A stretch of DNA of 64,000 bases from positions 76,855 to 140,854 of the forward strand of contig JAPUER010000069.1 in the NCBI GenBank assembly GCA_027492485.1, written 5' to 3'. Shown in pieces: positions 57,605-64,000 of the stretch. A program made the translations under genes and the position numbers. The notes under the pieces were generated by a model. That model ran no database searches. It had not been told where the DNA came from and saw nothing but the letters and a program-made list of their open reading frames with translations. The number at the start of each line of letters is the position of its first letter. The first letter of the stretch is position 1. The DNA comes from Betaproteobacteria bacterium (GTDB lineage: Bacteria; Pseudomonadota; Gammaproteobacteria; Burkholderiales; Casimicrobiaceae).

Positions 57605-57904
57605 CTAGGGGCGCAGCTCGAGAACGGCTTCACCTGAAACGGGATCAGTGACACCAAGACCAGGGCCGAGATCATCGAGCATTGCCCGCAATCGATCCAG
57701 GTTGGCGATCATCGCAGGGCGAGCGTCGACGATGTTCTGCGTGCTTTCCCACTCACCGACGATGCAGTGAGCCCGATCTCCGGTTTTCACGACAGAAAAA
57801 CTGCGCAATCCCGGGAGGTCGGTGTTCATCGTCCGATGAACATCGACAAACTCATCCTCGTGCCCAGGCTTTACGCGGAAACGTACGATGTTGAATGCAG
57901 TCAT
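57605..57904 (-). CDS. ABM-domain monooxygenase-like protein (cassette gene)
   Basis: A 99-residue protein of the antibiotic biosynthesis monooxygenase/dimeric ferredoxin-like fold, with FNIVRFRVKPGHEDEFVDVH and LRSFSVVKTGDRAHCIVGEW. Such small dimers include quinol monooxygenases and heme-degrading enzymes, and the active-site residues cannot be named here. It has a strong AGGAGAGTTCT site before ATG 57904. An attC-like site lies 47 nt upstream of the start, so it is the last cassette of the array. No attC was seen after its stop. Confidence 0.78.
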   Translation of the reverse strand: MTAFNIVRFRVKPGHEDEFVDVHRTMNTDLPGLRSFSVVKTGDRAHCIVGEWESTQNIVDARPAMIANLDRLRAMLDDLGPGLGVTDPVSGEAVLELRP

Positions 57905-57951
57905 AGAACTCTCCTTGCTGTGTGCGTACTGCGCGAGATTGCTGCTGTGGC

Positions 57952-58078
57952 GCCCAACGTTTGAGCTGAGGCGCGAGCGCCGGTATGGCGCTTGGCCCGC
58001 CGGACGGATGATGAACCACTCTGGGAAGCGGGCCAAGTGCCATGCCGGTGCGAGTTGGCTCCAGCGATGGGGTTAGGC
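57952..58078 (-). other. attC-like integron recombination site 1
   Basis: Read on minus, the site runs from GCCTAAC (R'' box, 58078-58072) to GTTGGGC (R' box, 57958-57952), 127 bp. The interior is a long imperfect palindrome: CCGGCATGGCACTTGGCCCG pairs with a downstream inverted copy that differs at two positions. Size, terminal boxes and dyad symmetry match integron attC sites. It follows higA and precedes the ABM gene, both on minus. Confidence 0.8.
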
Positions 58079-58087
58079 TTCACCTCG

Positions 58088-58396
58088 CTACGCCGCAAGT
58101 TGCTCTCGAGCGAGAACCTTGCGCTGAATGTCTCCCATAGTCGGAAGGGTCTTCAAGTCGTAGTTGGCCTGCATGACCAGCCACGATGCCGCGTCGCCGC
58201 CAAAATACCTGGCGAGCCGGGCCGCCGTGTCGGCAGTGACGGCACGGCGCTCCTTGACGATCTCGTGAATACGAGTGGCAGGCACACCAAGCGCAACAGA
58301 AAGGGCGTTCACGCTGAGCCCGAGCGGAACCAGGTAGTCCTCGCGAAGCACCTCACCAGGGTGAACCGGGCGCATACGATTGTTCAGACGTGCCAT
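58088..58396 (-). CDS. higA: HigA-type antitoxin
   Basis: A 102-residue helix-turn-helix protein of the HigA/VapI family, with RPVHPGEVLREDYLVPLGLS and the recognition-helix region PATRIHEIVKERRAVTADTA. It should neutralise HigB and repress the operon. The ATG at 58396 begins the family-typical segment. higB ends 10 nt upstream, giving the HigBA gene order (toxin first). Confidence 0.92.
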   Translation of the reverse strand: MARLNNRMRPVHPGEVLREDYLVPLGLSVNALSVALGVPATRIHEIVKERRAVTADTAARLARYFGGDAASWLVMQANYDLKTLPTMGDIQRKVLAREQLAA

Positions 58397-58406
58397 GTTG
58401 ATTCTT

Positions 58407-58685
58407 TCAGTGGTAGTCCACGATTTCGACGTCGACAGGGCCAACGCCCGACCATACGAAGCAGATTCGCCACTGGTCGTTGATGCGAATACTGTGTTGC
58501 CCCTTTCGATCGCCCTTTAGCGCCTCAAGGCGGTTGCCGGGAGGGGCCCTCAGAAAGTCCAGAGTCTGTGCCGCGTCAAGCTGAGCGAGTTTTCGCTCCG
58601 CAACTGCTACGAATGCCTTGAACCTTTTGGGGTTTCTTCCTTCGTACAGCGCCTGCGTGTCCCTGCACTTGAACGACCGGATCAT
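58407..58685 (-). CDS. higB: HigB-type toxin
   Basis: A 92-residue RelE/HigB-fold mRNA interferase, with IRSFKCRDTQALYEG, LRAPPGNRLEALKGDRKGQ and SIRINDQWRICFVW. These match HigB proteins that cleave mRNA on the ribosome. It lies first in its operon, with a 21-bp palindrome at its start. Toxin-antitoxin pairs are frequent in integron cassettes. Confidence 0.93.
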   Translation of the reverse strand: MIRSFKCRDTQALYEGRNPKRFKAFVAVAERKLAQLDAAQTLDFLRAPPGNRLEALKGDRKGQHSIRINDQWRICFVWSGVGPVDVEIVDYH

Positions 58686-58694
58686 GGCACGACT

Positions 58695-58715
58695 ATATTA
58701 CGTTAAACGTAATAT
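58695..58715 (-). promoter_or_regulatory. higBA operator palindrome
   Basis: ATATTACGTT and AACGTAATAT are perfect 10-nt inverted arms around a central A, beginning 10 nt upstream of higB. This is a probable HigA binding site and promoter. Confidence 0.78.
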
Positions 58716-58763
58716 TGCAAGGGCCAGCCCTGTAGCTGCCCGGCTCGCGCGGTGCTGTGTGAA

Positions 58764-58832
58764 GCCTGACGATCGAGCTAAGCGGGCCCTGGCATCCTGC
58801 CGTTGGTGCTCCGCTTGAGCAAGGTGTTAGGC
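58764..58832 (-). other. attC-like integron recombination site 2
   Basis: Read on minus, GCCTAAC (58832-58826) starts and GTCAGGC (58770-58764) ends a 69-bp site. Inside, GCTCAAGCGG and CCGCTTAGCTC are inverted partners, like the L''/L' boxes of attC (TCAAGC...GCTTAACTC). The R' box differs from GTTRGGC at one position. It lies between the PDZ lipoprotein gene and higB. Confidence 0.78.
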
Positions 58833-58842
58833 CCCGCTTCGA

Positions 58843-59670
58843 CTACAGAGGCGCCAGCCGAACCGACTTCTCCAATCGGGTGCCGCGGCGATACAGCGAA
58901 AGTGTGATCGACTGTCCGCTTCGGGTATGCATCAGATCAGCAATGGATTGCTGGTTCATCACCTGATGGCCGTCCACGGCAAGGATTATGTCTCCGGGCA
59001 GGACATCGGCTTGATAGGCAGGCGAGTTATCGACAACGACTCGCACGTAGACCCCTTTGTTGGACTGCAGTTCCTGACGCTCGCTGTCATTGAGGTCTCG
59101 CCATAGGGCGCCGAAGCTCCACTTGCGTTTCACGAAGTATGCGGCGCCATAGTCGCTGCGGTTTACCGTGATGGGAATCATCGTGGTCGTGGTGCCATAT
59201 GTAGTAGTCGTCCCGCTGCCGTAGGCCGTGACAGAACCACCTCGACCGTAGGCAGTGGCGGAGCCAGACGAATAGGATGTAGTCGTGCTGGGCAGCGTGA
59301 GCGGCATCGCTGTAGTGTTGGAGCCCGTATAGCGCGGGTTCAGGATGAGTACTAAATCGGCCCCAACCTTTACGCCCTGCTGAACTGCCGCGTCCTCAAA
59401 CTGTGTTTGCCCGCTGTTGAAGGAGGAACTGCCAATGATCACGTAGCCACGCTTGGCGTATGCATCCAACAATGCTGGTGCATCTGATCCAGGAGGCGGT
59501 GCTCGTTCAACGATAGGATGCGCTGAGGGCGGAGCGACACGGAGCGCCGCTATCGTCTCCGGAGTCGCGCCTTGGGCCGGCTTATAGAACTGTGAATAGC
59601 CGCTGACGCATGCCGTCACGAGCACAGCAATCATCAAAGCCAACAGAGTCTTCATTTGAGTGTGACGCAC
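58843..59670 (-). CDS. PDZ-domain lipoprotein (cassette gene)
   Basis: A 275-residue protein with a lipoprotein signal (LALMIAVLVTAC), a region rich in Ser/Thr/Tyr/Gly repeats (TAYGRGGSVTAYGSGTTTTY) and a C-terminal PDZ domain (VVDNSPAYQADVLPGDIILA). PDZ domains bind peptide ends, as in DegP-type proteases, but no protease triad is present. The GTG at 59670 has a good GGGAGGAAACT site, and ATG 59655 is the alternative. It sits between two attC-like sites on the minus strand, as expected of a cassette. Confidence 0.75.
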   Translation of the reverse strand: MRHTQMKTLLALMIAVLVTACVSGYSQFYKPAQGATPETIAALRVAPPSAHPIVERAPPPGSDAPALLDAYAKRGYVIIGSSSFNSGQTQFEDAAVQQGVKVGADLVLILNPRYTGSNTTAMPLTLPSTTTSYSSGSATAYGRGGSVTAYGSGTTTTYGTTTTMIPITVNRSDYGAAYFVKRKWSFGALWRDLNDSERQELQSNKGVYVRVVVDNSPAYQADVLPGDIILAVDGHQVMNQQSIADLMHTRSGQSITLSLYRRGTRLEKSVRLAPL

Positions 59671-59766
59671 AGTTTCCTCCCTATGTGTAGGAGTGTATCC
59701 GCCTGGTTGGGGGCGCAAAGAGGGAGCTTTACCCGCTGGCTCGAGGCCTGCCGTCCCGGGTGTGGC

Positions 59767-59846
59767 GCCCAACGTGTTTTATCGGACATCGCCGTGGTGT
59801 TAACAATTAACACATCAAGCTTGCCGAGCGAAAAAAAACGTTGCAA
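59767..59846 (-). other. Possible third attC-like site (partial)
   Basis: The R' side reads CACGTTGGGCGCCACA on minus and shares 15 nt (TGTGGCGCCCAACGT on plus) with site 1. The opposite end is weak: GGTTGCAACG near 59839-59848 is a candidate R''. No cassette gene is visible between it and paaK. The stretch 59774-59940 is AT-rich and otherwise featureless. Confidence 0.4.
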
Positions 59847-59940
59847 CCCGTTGCTACGAAATGTGTTTTGGTGTTTATATGAATGTATATACACATTAAC
59901 AGGCGCACAATCTGGCGCAAATACGGACACGTGATCTGCG

Positions 59941-61251
59941 CTAGCGCGGTGCCCGTTTGTCCACCACCCGCTTCGCCTTGCCCAGGCTGCGCTCGATGGC
60001 GCCGGGGTCGTTCAGTTCGACGAGGGCGGAAACGCCGATCAGGTTCTTGATGTTTTCGGTGAGGCTGCGGATGACTTGCTGGCGCGAGTCGATTCCCGCG
60101 TGCACGAAGCGCAGCGTGGTTTCGACGCGCACCGTCAGCTCGTCGAGATGGCCTGGCCGGGTGATGACGCATTGGTAGTGCGGCGCGAGGTCCGGCTGGC
60201 GCAGGATCAGCTCCTCGATCTGCGACGGGAACACGTTGACGCCGCGGATGATCATCATGTCGTCAGAGCGGCCGGTGATCTTGGCCATGCGACGCATGCT
60301 GCGCGAGGTGGGCGGCAATAGTTTGGTCAGATCGCGCGTGCGATAGCGGACGACCGGCATTGCCTCCTTGCTGAGGCTGGTGAAGACGAGTTCGCCTTCG
60401 CTGCCGTCGGGCAGCACTTCGCCGGTGGCCGGGTCGATGATCTCGGGGTAGAAATGGTCCTCCCAGATCACCGGGCCGTCCTTCGATTCGATGCATTCGT
60501 TGGCAACGCCGGGCCCCATCACTTCCGAGAGGCCGTAGATGTCCACTGCGTCGATGCCCATGCGCTTTTCGATGTCCTGCCGCATCGCGTTGGTCCACGG
60601 CTCGGCGCCGAAAATGCCGATGGCGAGGGAGGATTTCGCAGGATCGAGGCCCTGCTTTTCGAATTCCTCGGCGAGGGCGAGGCAATAGCTTGGCGTGACC
60701 ATGATGATGTCGGGCTTGAAATCGGTGATCAACTGCACCTGCTTTTCGCTTTGACCGCCGCTCATCGGCACCACCGTGCAGCCCAGCCGCTCGGCGCCGT
60801 AGTGCGCGCCGAGACCGCCGGTGAACAGGCCATAGCCATAGGCCACGTGCACCATGTCGCCGGGGCAGCCGCCGCTGGCGCGGATGCTGCGCGCGACGCA
60901 ATCGGCCCAGACGTCGATGTCCTTTTTGGTGTAGCCCACCACGGTCGGCTTGCCGGTGGTGCCGCTGGAGGCGTGGATGCGCGCCACTTGCCCGCGCGGC
61001 ACGGCGAACAGGCCGAACGGGTAGTTGTCGCGCAGGTCGAGCTTGCTGGTGAACGGGAACTTCGCCAGATCGGCCAGCGTTCTCAGGTCGTCGGGATGCA
61101 CGCCTTTGGCGTTGAACGTGCGCCGGTAGTGCGGCACGTTGTCGTAGGCGTGGCGCAGGCTCCACTTCAGGCGCTCGAGCTGAAGTGCCGAGATTTCGTC
61201 ACGCGATGCGGATTCGATCGGGTGCAGCGGGGTAGGCGTTTTGGTGGGCAT
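59941..61251 (-). CDS. paaK: Phenylacetate-CoA ligase
   Basis: A 436-residue adenylate-forming enzyme that activates phenylacetate with CoA and ATP. Motifs include the P-loop-like ARIHASSGTTGKPTVVGYT, YGLSEVMGPGV and the C-terminal KITGRSDDMMIIRGVNVFPS. Length matches the PaaK family. It lies downstream of paaI across a hairpin-repeat gap and is the last gene of the paa block. Confidence 0.95.
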   Translation of the reverse strand: MPTKTPTPLHPIESASRDEISALQLERLKWSLRHAYDNVPHYRRTFNAKGVHPDDLRTLADLAKFPFTSKLDLRDNYPFGLFAVPRGQVARIHASSGTTGKPTVVGYTKKDIDVWADCVARSIRASGGCPGDMVHVAYGYGLFTGGLGAHYGAERLGCTVVPMSGGQSEKQVQLITDFKPDIIMVTPSYCLALAEEFEKQGLDPAKSSLAIGIFGAEPWTNAMRQDIEKRMGIDAVDIYGLSEVMGPGVANECIESKDGPVIWEDHFYPEIIDPATGEVLPDGSEGELVFTSLSKEAMPVVRYRTRDLTKLLPPTSRSMRRMAKITGRSDDMMIIRGVNVFPSQIEELILRQPDLAPHYQCVITRPGHLDELTVRVETTLRFVHAGIDSRQQVIRSLTENIKNLIGVSALVELNDPGAIERSLGKAKRVVDKRAPR

Positions 61252-61282
61252 GATTGACCTGCGCGACGTAGTGGAGCAAGTT

Positions 61283-61385
61283 GCCCTCCCCCAGCGGGGG
61301 AGGGTGGGGTGGGGGAAAGTTGAGGCAGAGGGATGTCGGCGTGGGCCGCTGCCCCCTCCCTAACCCTCCCCCGCTGGGGGAGGGG
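61283..61385. repeat. Inverted pair of C/G-block hairpins with G-quadruplex potential
   Basis: Two 33-nt arms, each containing CCCTCCCCC(AGC or GCT)GGGGGAGGG, face each other at 61283-61315 and 61352-61385. Plus-strand 61296-61315 reads GGGGG-A-GGG-T-GGGG-T-GGGGG, and the minus strand over 61352-61372 has four G runs too, so either could fold as a G-quadruplex. The right arm encodes the last eight codons of paaI. Confidence 0.8.
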
Positions 61386-61824
61386 ACTGTGATTGTGATG
61401 GCACCACTTCTCCCGCAATCCTTGCGCTCTTGCCGCGGAAGAGGGCGATGATGTCGCCGTTCTGGTTGGTGAGCTTGATGTCGTACACGCCGGAGCGGCC
61501 GCGTTGCGCCTGCTCGACGGCGACGGCGACCAGCGTGTCGCCCAGCCGCGCGGGCGCGAGGATTTCGATGGAGAAGCCACTCGCCACCGTGTTCTGGTTG
61601 CAGGCGTTGCAGGCATAGGCGAACGCGGTGTCGCAGAGCAGCGCCATATAGCCGCCGTGGCAGATGTCGTGGCCGTTGACCATGTCGCGGCGCACGGTCA
61701 TGGTGACGGTGGCGGAGCCGAGCGCCACCTGCTCGACGGCCATGCCGGCCGCCCGCGCCGCGTGGTCGCGGGCGAACATCGCTGCCGCCACTTCGCGGGG
61801 CGTGGGGGTAGTGTGTTGCGTCAT
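61360..61824 (-). CDS. paaI: PaaI-type hotdog thioesterase
   Basis: A 154-residue hotdog-fold acyl-CoA thioesterase with NGHDICHGGYMALLCDTAFA, the family signature. PaaI removes stalled hydroxyphenylacetyl-CoA esters in phenylacetate breakdown. The last residues PPPAGEG are encoded by a dispersed hairpin repeat, so the true protein end has been altered by repeat insertion. It lies between paaH and paaK. Confidence 0.94.
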   Translation of the reverse strand: MTQHTTPTPREVAAAMFARDHAARAAGMAVEQVALGSATVTMTVRRDMVNGHDICHGGYMALLCDTAFAYACNACNQNTVASGFSIEILAPARLGDTLVAVAVEQAQRGRSGVYDIKLTNQNGDIIALFRGKSARIAGEVVPSQSQSPPPAGEG

Positions 61825-61893
61825 GCGATCAAACCCTTCGCAGCGCTCAGACCCTGCCCCGGCGAAGGCCCGGGGGTGAACGGAGACAAGCGA

Positions 61894-63414
61894 TCAGATG
61901 AAGCTGCCATCGCTCCACACCTTGCGTTGCAGGAGCAGGCTCTGGCGATAGCGGTCGTCGCCGGTGTGCGCCTGCATGTTGACCAGGATCGCGTTGATCA
62001 GCGTCAGGCCAAAGCGGTCGGCCGCGGCGAGCGGGCCTTCCGGGTAGCCGACGCCGAGCTTCATCGCGGTGTCCACGCCGGCAGCGTCGGCGACGCCTTG
62101 CAGCACGGCGTCTGCGGCCTCGTTGGCCAGCATTGCGATGGTGCGGCCGACGATCATGCCGGGCACATCGCCGACCAGCGTCACCTCGACACCGAGCGCC
62201 TTGAACAGCGCAACGGCGTCCGCCAGCGCGCTGCTTGTTGTGTCCTCACCCTTGGCGAGTGCCACGCGCTTTGTCGTGGCGAAATCGCGCGCCAGATCGA
62301 GCGTCAGCACGTTGGTCAGGTCTTCCTCGAATGCGATCTGCGTGGCCGTGCGGCCATCGGTCAGGCAGATCGTGGCGTTGCCCGCGCGCAGCACGCCGGC
62401 GCCGTAGGGGTCGTTCTCCTTGCGCGATTGCACCTTGATGCCGGTCGCCTTGATGCGCTCGATCAGCGGGTCCAGCGCGTCGGATTCGGTGAGGTACTGC
62501 ACCATCGTCGGCGCGCTGCCGGCGGCGGGCGCGGGCACTGGCGCGGCGGCCTCGGCGGGATAGGTGTAGAAGCCGCGGCCACTCTTGCGGCCGAGCAGGC
62601 CACCGGCGACCATCTCCTCCTGGGTCAGACTCGGGCGGTAGCGGCTATCCTGGTAGTAGGCGTTCCACACGCTCTTGGTCACCATCAGGTTGACATCGAG
62701 CCCGATCAGGTCGAGCAGCTCGAAAGTGCCGAGCTTGAAGGCGCCCACCTCGCGCAGCACGAGGTCGATGGTCGGCACGTCCGCGCCGCCCGCTTCGAGC
62801 ACGCGGAACGCCTCGCCGTAGTAGGGTCGCGCCACGCGGTTGACGATGAAGCCCGGCGTGCTCTTGCAGCGCACCGCCGTCTTTTTCCATTCGGCGCAGG
62901 CGGCCTCGACGCGGTCGGCAATGGCGGGCGCGGTTTGCTGGCCCATCACCACTTCTACCAGCGCCATCAGCGGTGCCGGGTTGAAGAAATGCATGCCGAC
63001 CACGTTCTCCGGCCGCGCCAGACCGGCGGCGATGGCGGTGATCGAGATCGACGACGTATTGGTTGCCAGCACGGTGGTCGGCGCGCAGATGCCTTCCAGC
63101 GATTTGAACAGCGTGCGCTTGGCGTCGAGGTTTTCGACGATGGCCTCGACGATCAGATCGCAATCGTGAAAGTCCGCCAGATCGGGCGCAGCGGAGAGGC
63201 GCGCGATGGTCGCGTCGGCGGCGTCGGCGGTGATCTTGCCCTTGCCGGCCAGCGTGTTCAGCGTTTCGGCGGTTTTGGCGTTCGCCGCCGCGGCGGCGCC
63301 GTCGCGGGCATCGAACAGTTTGACGCGGCAACCGGCCTGGGCGGCGACCTGGGCGATGCCGGCGCCCATGGTGCCGGCGCCGATGACGCCGACGGTGGTG
63401 AAGGTGAGTGACAT
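61894..63414 (-). CDS. paaH: 3-hydroxyacyl-CoA dehydrogenase PaaH
   Basis: A 506-residue NAD-dependent dehydrogenase. The Rossmann loop VGVIGAGTMGAGIAQVAA opens the protein, and the HxFNPAP signature (MHFFNPAPLMALVE) lies at about 140. Two 3HCDH C-terminal domains follow, as in PaaH/PaaC (475 residues or more). It oxidises 3-hydroxyadipyl-CoA in phenylacetate degradation. A TetR-type palindrome and a 60-nt element lie upstream. Confidence 0.93.
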   Translation of the reverse strand: MSLTFTTVGVIGAGTMGAGIAQVAAQAGCRVKLFDARDGAAAAANAKTAETLNTLAGKGKITADAADATIARLSAAPDLADFHDCDLIVEAIVENLDAKRTLFKSLEGICAPTTVLATNTSSISITAIAAGLARPENVVGMHFFNPAPLMALVEVVMGQQTAPAIADRVEAACAEWKKTAVRCKSTPGFIVNRVARPYYGEAFRVLEAGGADVPTIDLVLREVGAFKLGTFELLDLIGLDVNLMVTKSVWNAYYQDSRYRPSLTQEEMVAGGLLGRKSGRGFYTYPAEAAAPVPAPAAGSAPTMVQYLTESDALDPLIERIKATGIKVQSRKENDPYGAGVLRAGNATICLTDGRTATQIAFEEDLTNVLTLDLARDFATTKRVALAKGEDTTSSALADAVALFKALGVEVTLVGDVPGMIVGRTIAMLANEAADAVLQGVADAAGVDTAMKLGVGYPEGPLAAADRFGLTLINAILVNMQAHTGDDRYRQSLLLQRKVWSDGSFI

Positions 63415-63525
63415 CGTAAGTTCCTGTCGAAGTCTGCGATTGCCGGAGCGGCGGGCACCGGCGGTTCGCAGGATTGTGCGCTACATCTTTGCGGCGGCGC
63501 GGCGATGCTAGCGCAGTTGCACAAC

Positions 63526-63549
63526 AAAACCGACCAGGCGGTCAGTTTT
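63526..63549 (-). promoter_or_regulatory. TetR-type palindromic operator upstream of paaH
   Basis: AAAACCGACC and GGTCAGTTTT are inverted 10-nt arms (one mismatch) around AGGC, about 110 bp before paaH. Betaproteobacterial paa genes are known to be controlled by a TetR-family PaaR. This site is a candidate for it, but the assignment is inference. Confidence 0.6.
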
Positions 63550-63563
63550 CCAGAATGACCAAC

Positions 63564-63679
63564 AGCTTTATTGGAAAATCCTTATCTGCGTTGGGTGAAG
63601 GCGAACAAAATGCCATAACTCGACTTTTGCACAAATCATCGCCTGCGCCCAGATTAGATGCGCGTTTGACCAAAAAGCC
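63564..63679. repeat. 60-nt palindromic element, copy C
   Basis: Left arm (63564-63623, plus) begins AGCTTTATTG. Right arm (63620-63679, read on minus) begins GGCTTTTTGG and ends CAAAAGTCGA. Both are 60 nt and share TCGA (63620-63623). The copy lies between paaG and paaH and ends 3 nt past the paaG stop. Confidence 0.8.
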
Positions 63680-63681
63680 AA

Positions 63682-64000
63682 TCACCGCCCGACGAACTTC
63701 GGTGCCCGTTTTTCCTTGAATGCGGCGACGCCTTCGCGGTAGTCCGCCGAGAAGCCGCATTCGCGCATGAAGCCGCCTTCCAGCGCGAGTTGCGCGTCGA
63801 ACGTGTTGTCCGGGCTGGCGTAGATCGCCTGCTTGGTGCGCGCGTAGCCGAGCGTGGGGCCGGCGGCGAGCTGCGCGGCCAGCGTGTCGATGTGGGCGGC
63901 GAAGGCGTCGTCGGCCACGCATTCCCAGATCAGCCCGATCTCGGCCGCGCGCCGCGCCGCGACCTTGTCGCCGAGCAGGGCCAGCCCCAGCGCGCGCTGC
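63682..64000 (-). CDS. paaG: Enoyl-CoA hydratase/isomerase PaaG (partial)
   Basis: The C-terminal 105 residues of a crotonase-fold protein, cut by the window end. The segment runs RAEIGLIWECVADD, then SLDNTFDAQLALE-like text and the closing FKEKRAPKFVGR typical of enoyl-CoA hydratases. Position before paaH points to PaaG, the ring 1,2-epoxyphenylacetyl-CoA isomerase. The N-terminal catalytic glutamates are outside the window. Confidence 0.85.
   Translation of the reverse strand, partial: QRALGLALLGDKVAARRAAEIGLIWECVADDAFAAHIDTLAAQLAAGPTLGYARTKQAIYASPDNTFDAQLALEGGFMRECGFSADYREGVAAFKEKRAPKFVGR

Noticed and set aside
61504..63411. 635-codon plus-strand frame opposite paaI and paaH
   Set aside because: Shadow of two well-supported genes, with no recognisable domain.

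Overview
The window looks like one stretch of a high-GC betaproteobacterial chromosome. The grounds are gene content and order: a divergent rnfH-ratA / smpB cluster, obgE followed by proB, type B ribosomal protein L31, a paa-type phenylacetate block with paaG, paaH, paaI and paaK, and two surface proteins ending in IPTL/VPTL-type C-terminal sorting tails. No rRNA, tRNA, CRISPR array, insertion sequence or phage was recognised.

Layout. 0.1-4.3 kb (minus): proB, obgE and an ArnT-like glycosyltransferase, translationally coupled, then rpmE2. 4.9-10.8 kb (plus, with trhO on minus): htpX, a membrane spermidine-synthase-like protein, a rhodanese-type tRNA hydroxylase, a dienelactone hydrolase and a FabH-like synthase. 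11-14.8 kb (minus): a large secreted protein with DUF11-like repeats. 14.9-22.8 kb: housekeeping genes (rsgA, phhB, an M48 protease, orn, a NUDIX hydrolase, pirin, rnfH, ratA, smpB). 23-28.9 kb (plus): a compact operon of a class III nucleotide cyclase, a PAP2/haloperoxidase-like protein, a subtilisin, a 31-codon ORF and a LuxR regulator. 29-32.8 kb: a coupled amidase / N-acyl amino acid synthase-like / ICMT-like methyltransferase operon and an orphan lipoprotein. 33.5-40.1 kb (minus): a surface-fibre operon with a PapD-like chaperone, three pilin-like proteins and a large outer-membrane protein, but no recognisable PapC-type usher. 40.5-49.6 kb: a class I amidotransferase, a HypT-like LysR regulator, crcB, a quinone reductase, vapBC, the NAD(P)HX repair enzyme, a CobW GTPase and a diiron oxygenase with its reductase. 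49.6-57.6 kb: a second sorted surface protein, a SARP/BTAD-type regulator, a frameshifted PhyH dioxygenase and an MGMT-fold-like protein. 57.6-59.8 kb: a small integron-type cassette array without an integrase. 59.9-64 kb: the paa block, cut by the window end.

Three structural findings stand out. (1) A 60-nt ungapped motif ending in YAAAAGTCGA occurs at five loci (about 4.6, 18.9, 41.3, 53.9 and 63.6 kb). At four of them it forms an inverted pair centred on TCGA, and all five lie upstream of gene starts. (2) attC-like recombination sites at about 57.95-58.08 and 58.76-58.83 kb, with a possible third at 59.77 kb, bound same-orientation cassettes carrying HigBA, a PDZ lipoprotein and an ABM-domain monooxygenase. 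(3) A degenerate amidotransferase copy joined directly to an exact 178-bp copy of the luxR 3' end marks a tandem-duplication junction at 33.28 kb. It splits the 28.7-41.1 kb region into two islands.

All family assignments come from reading motifs by eye. No database search was possible.
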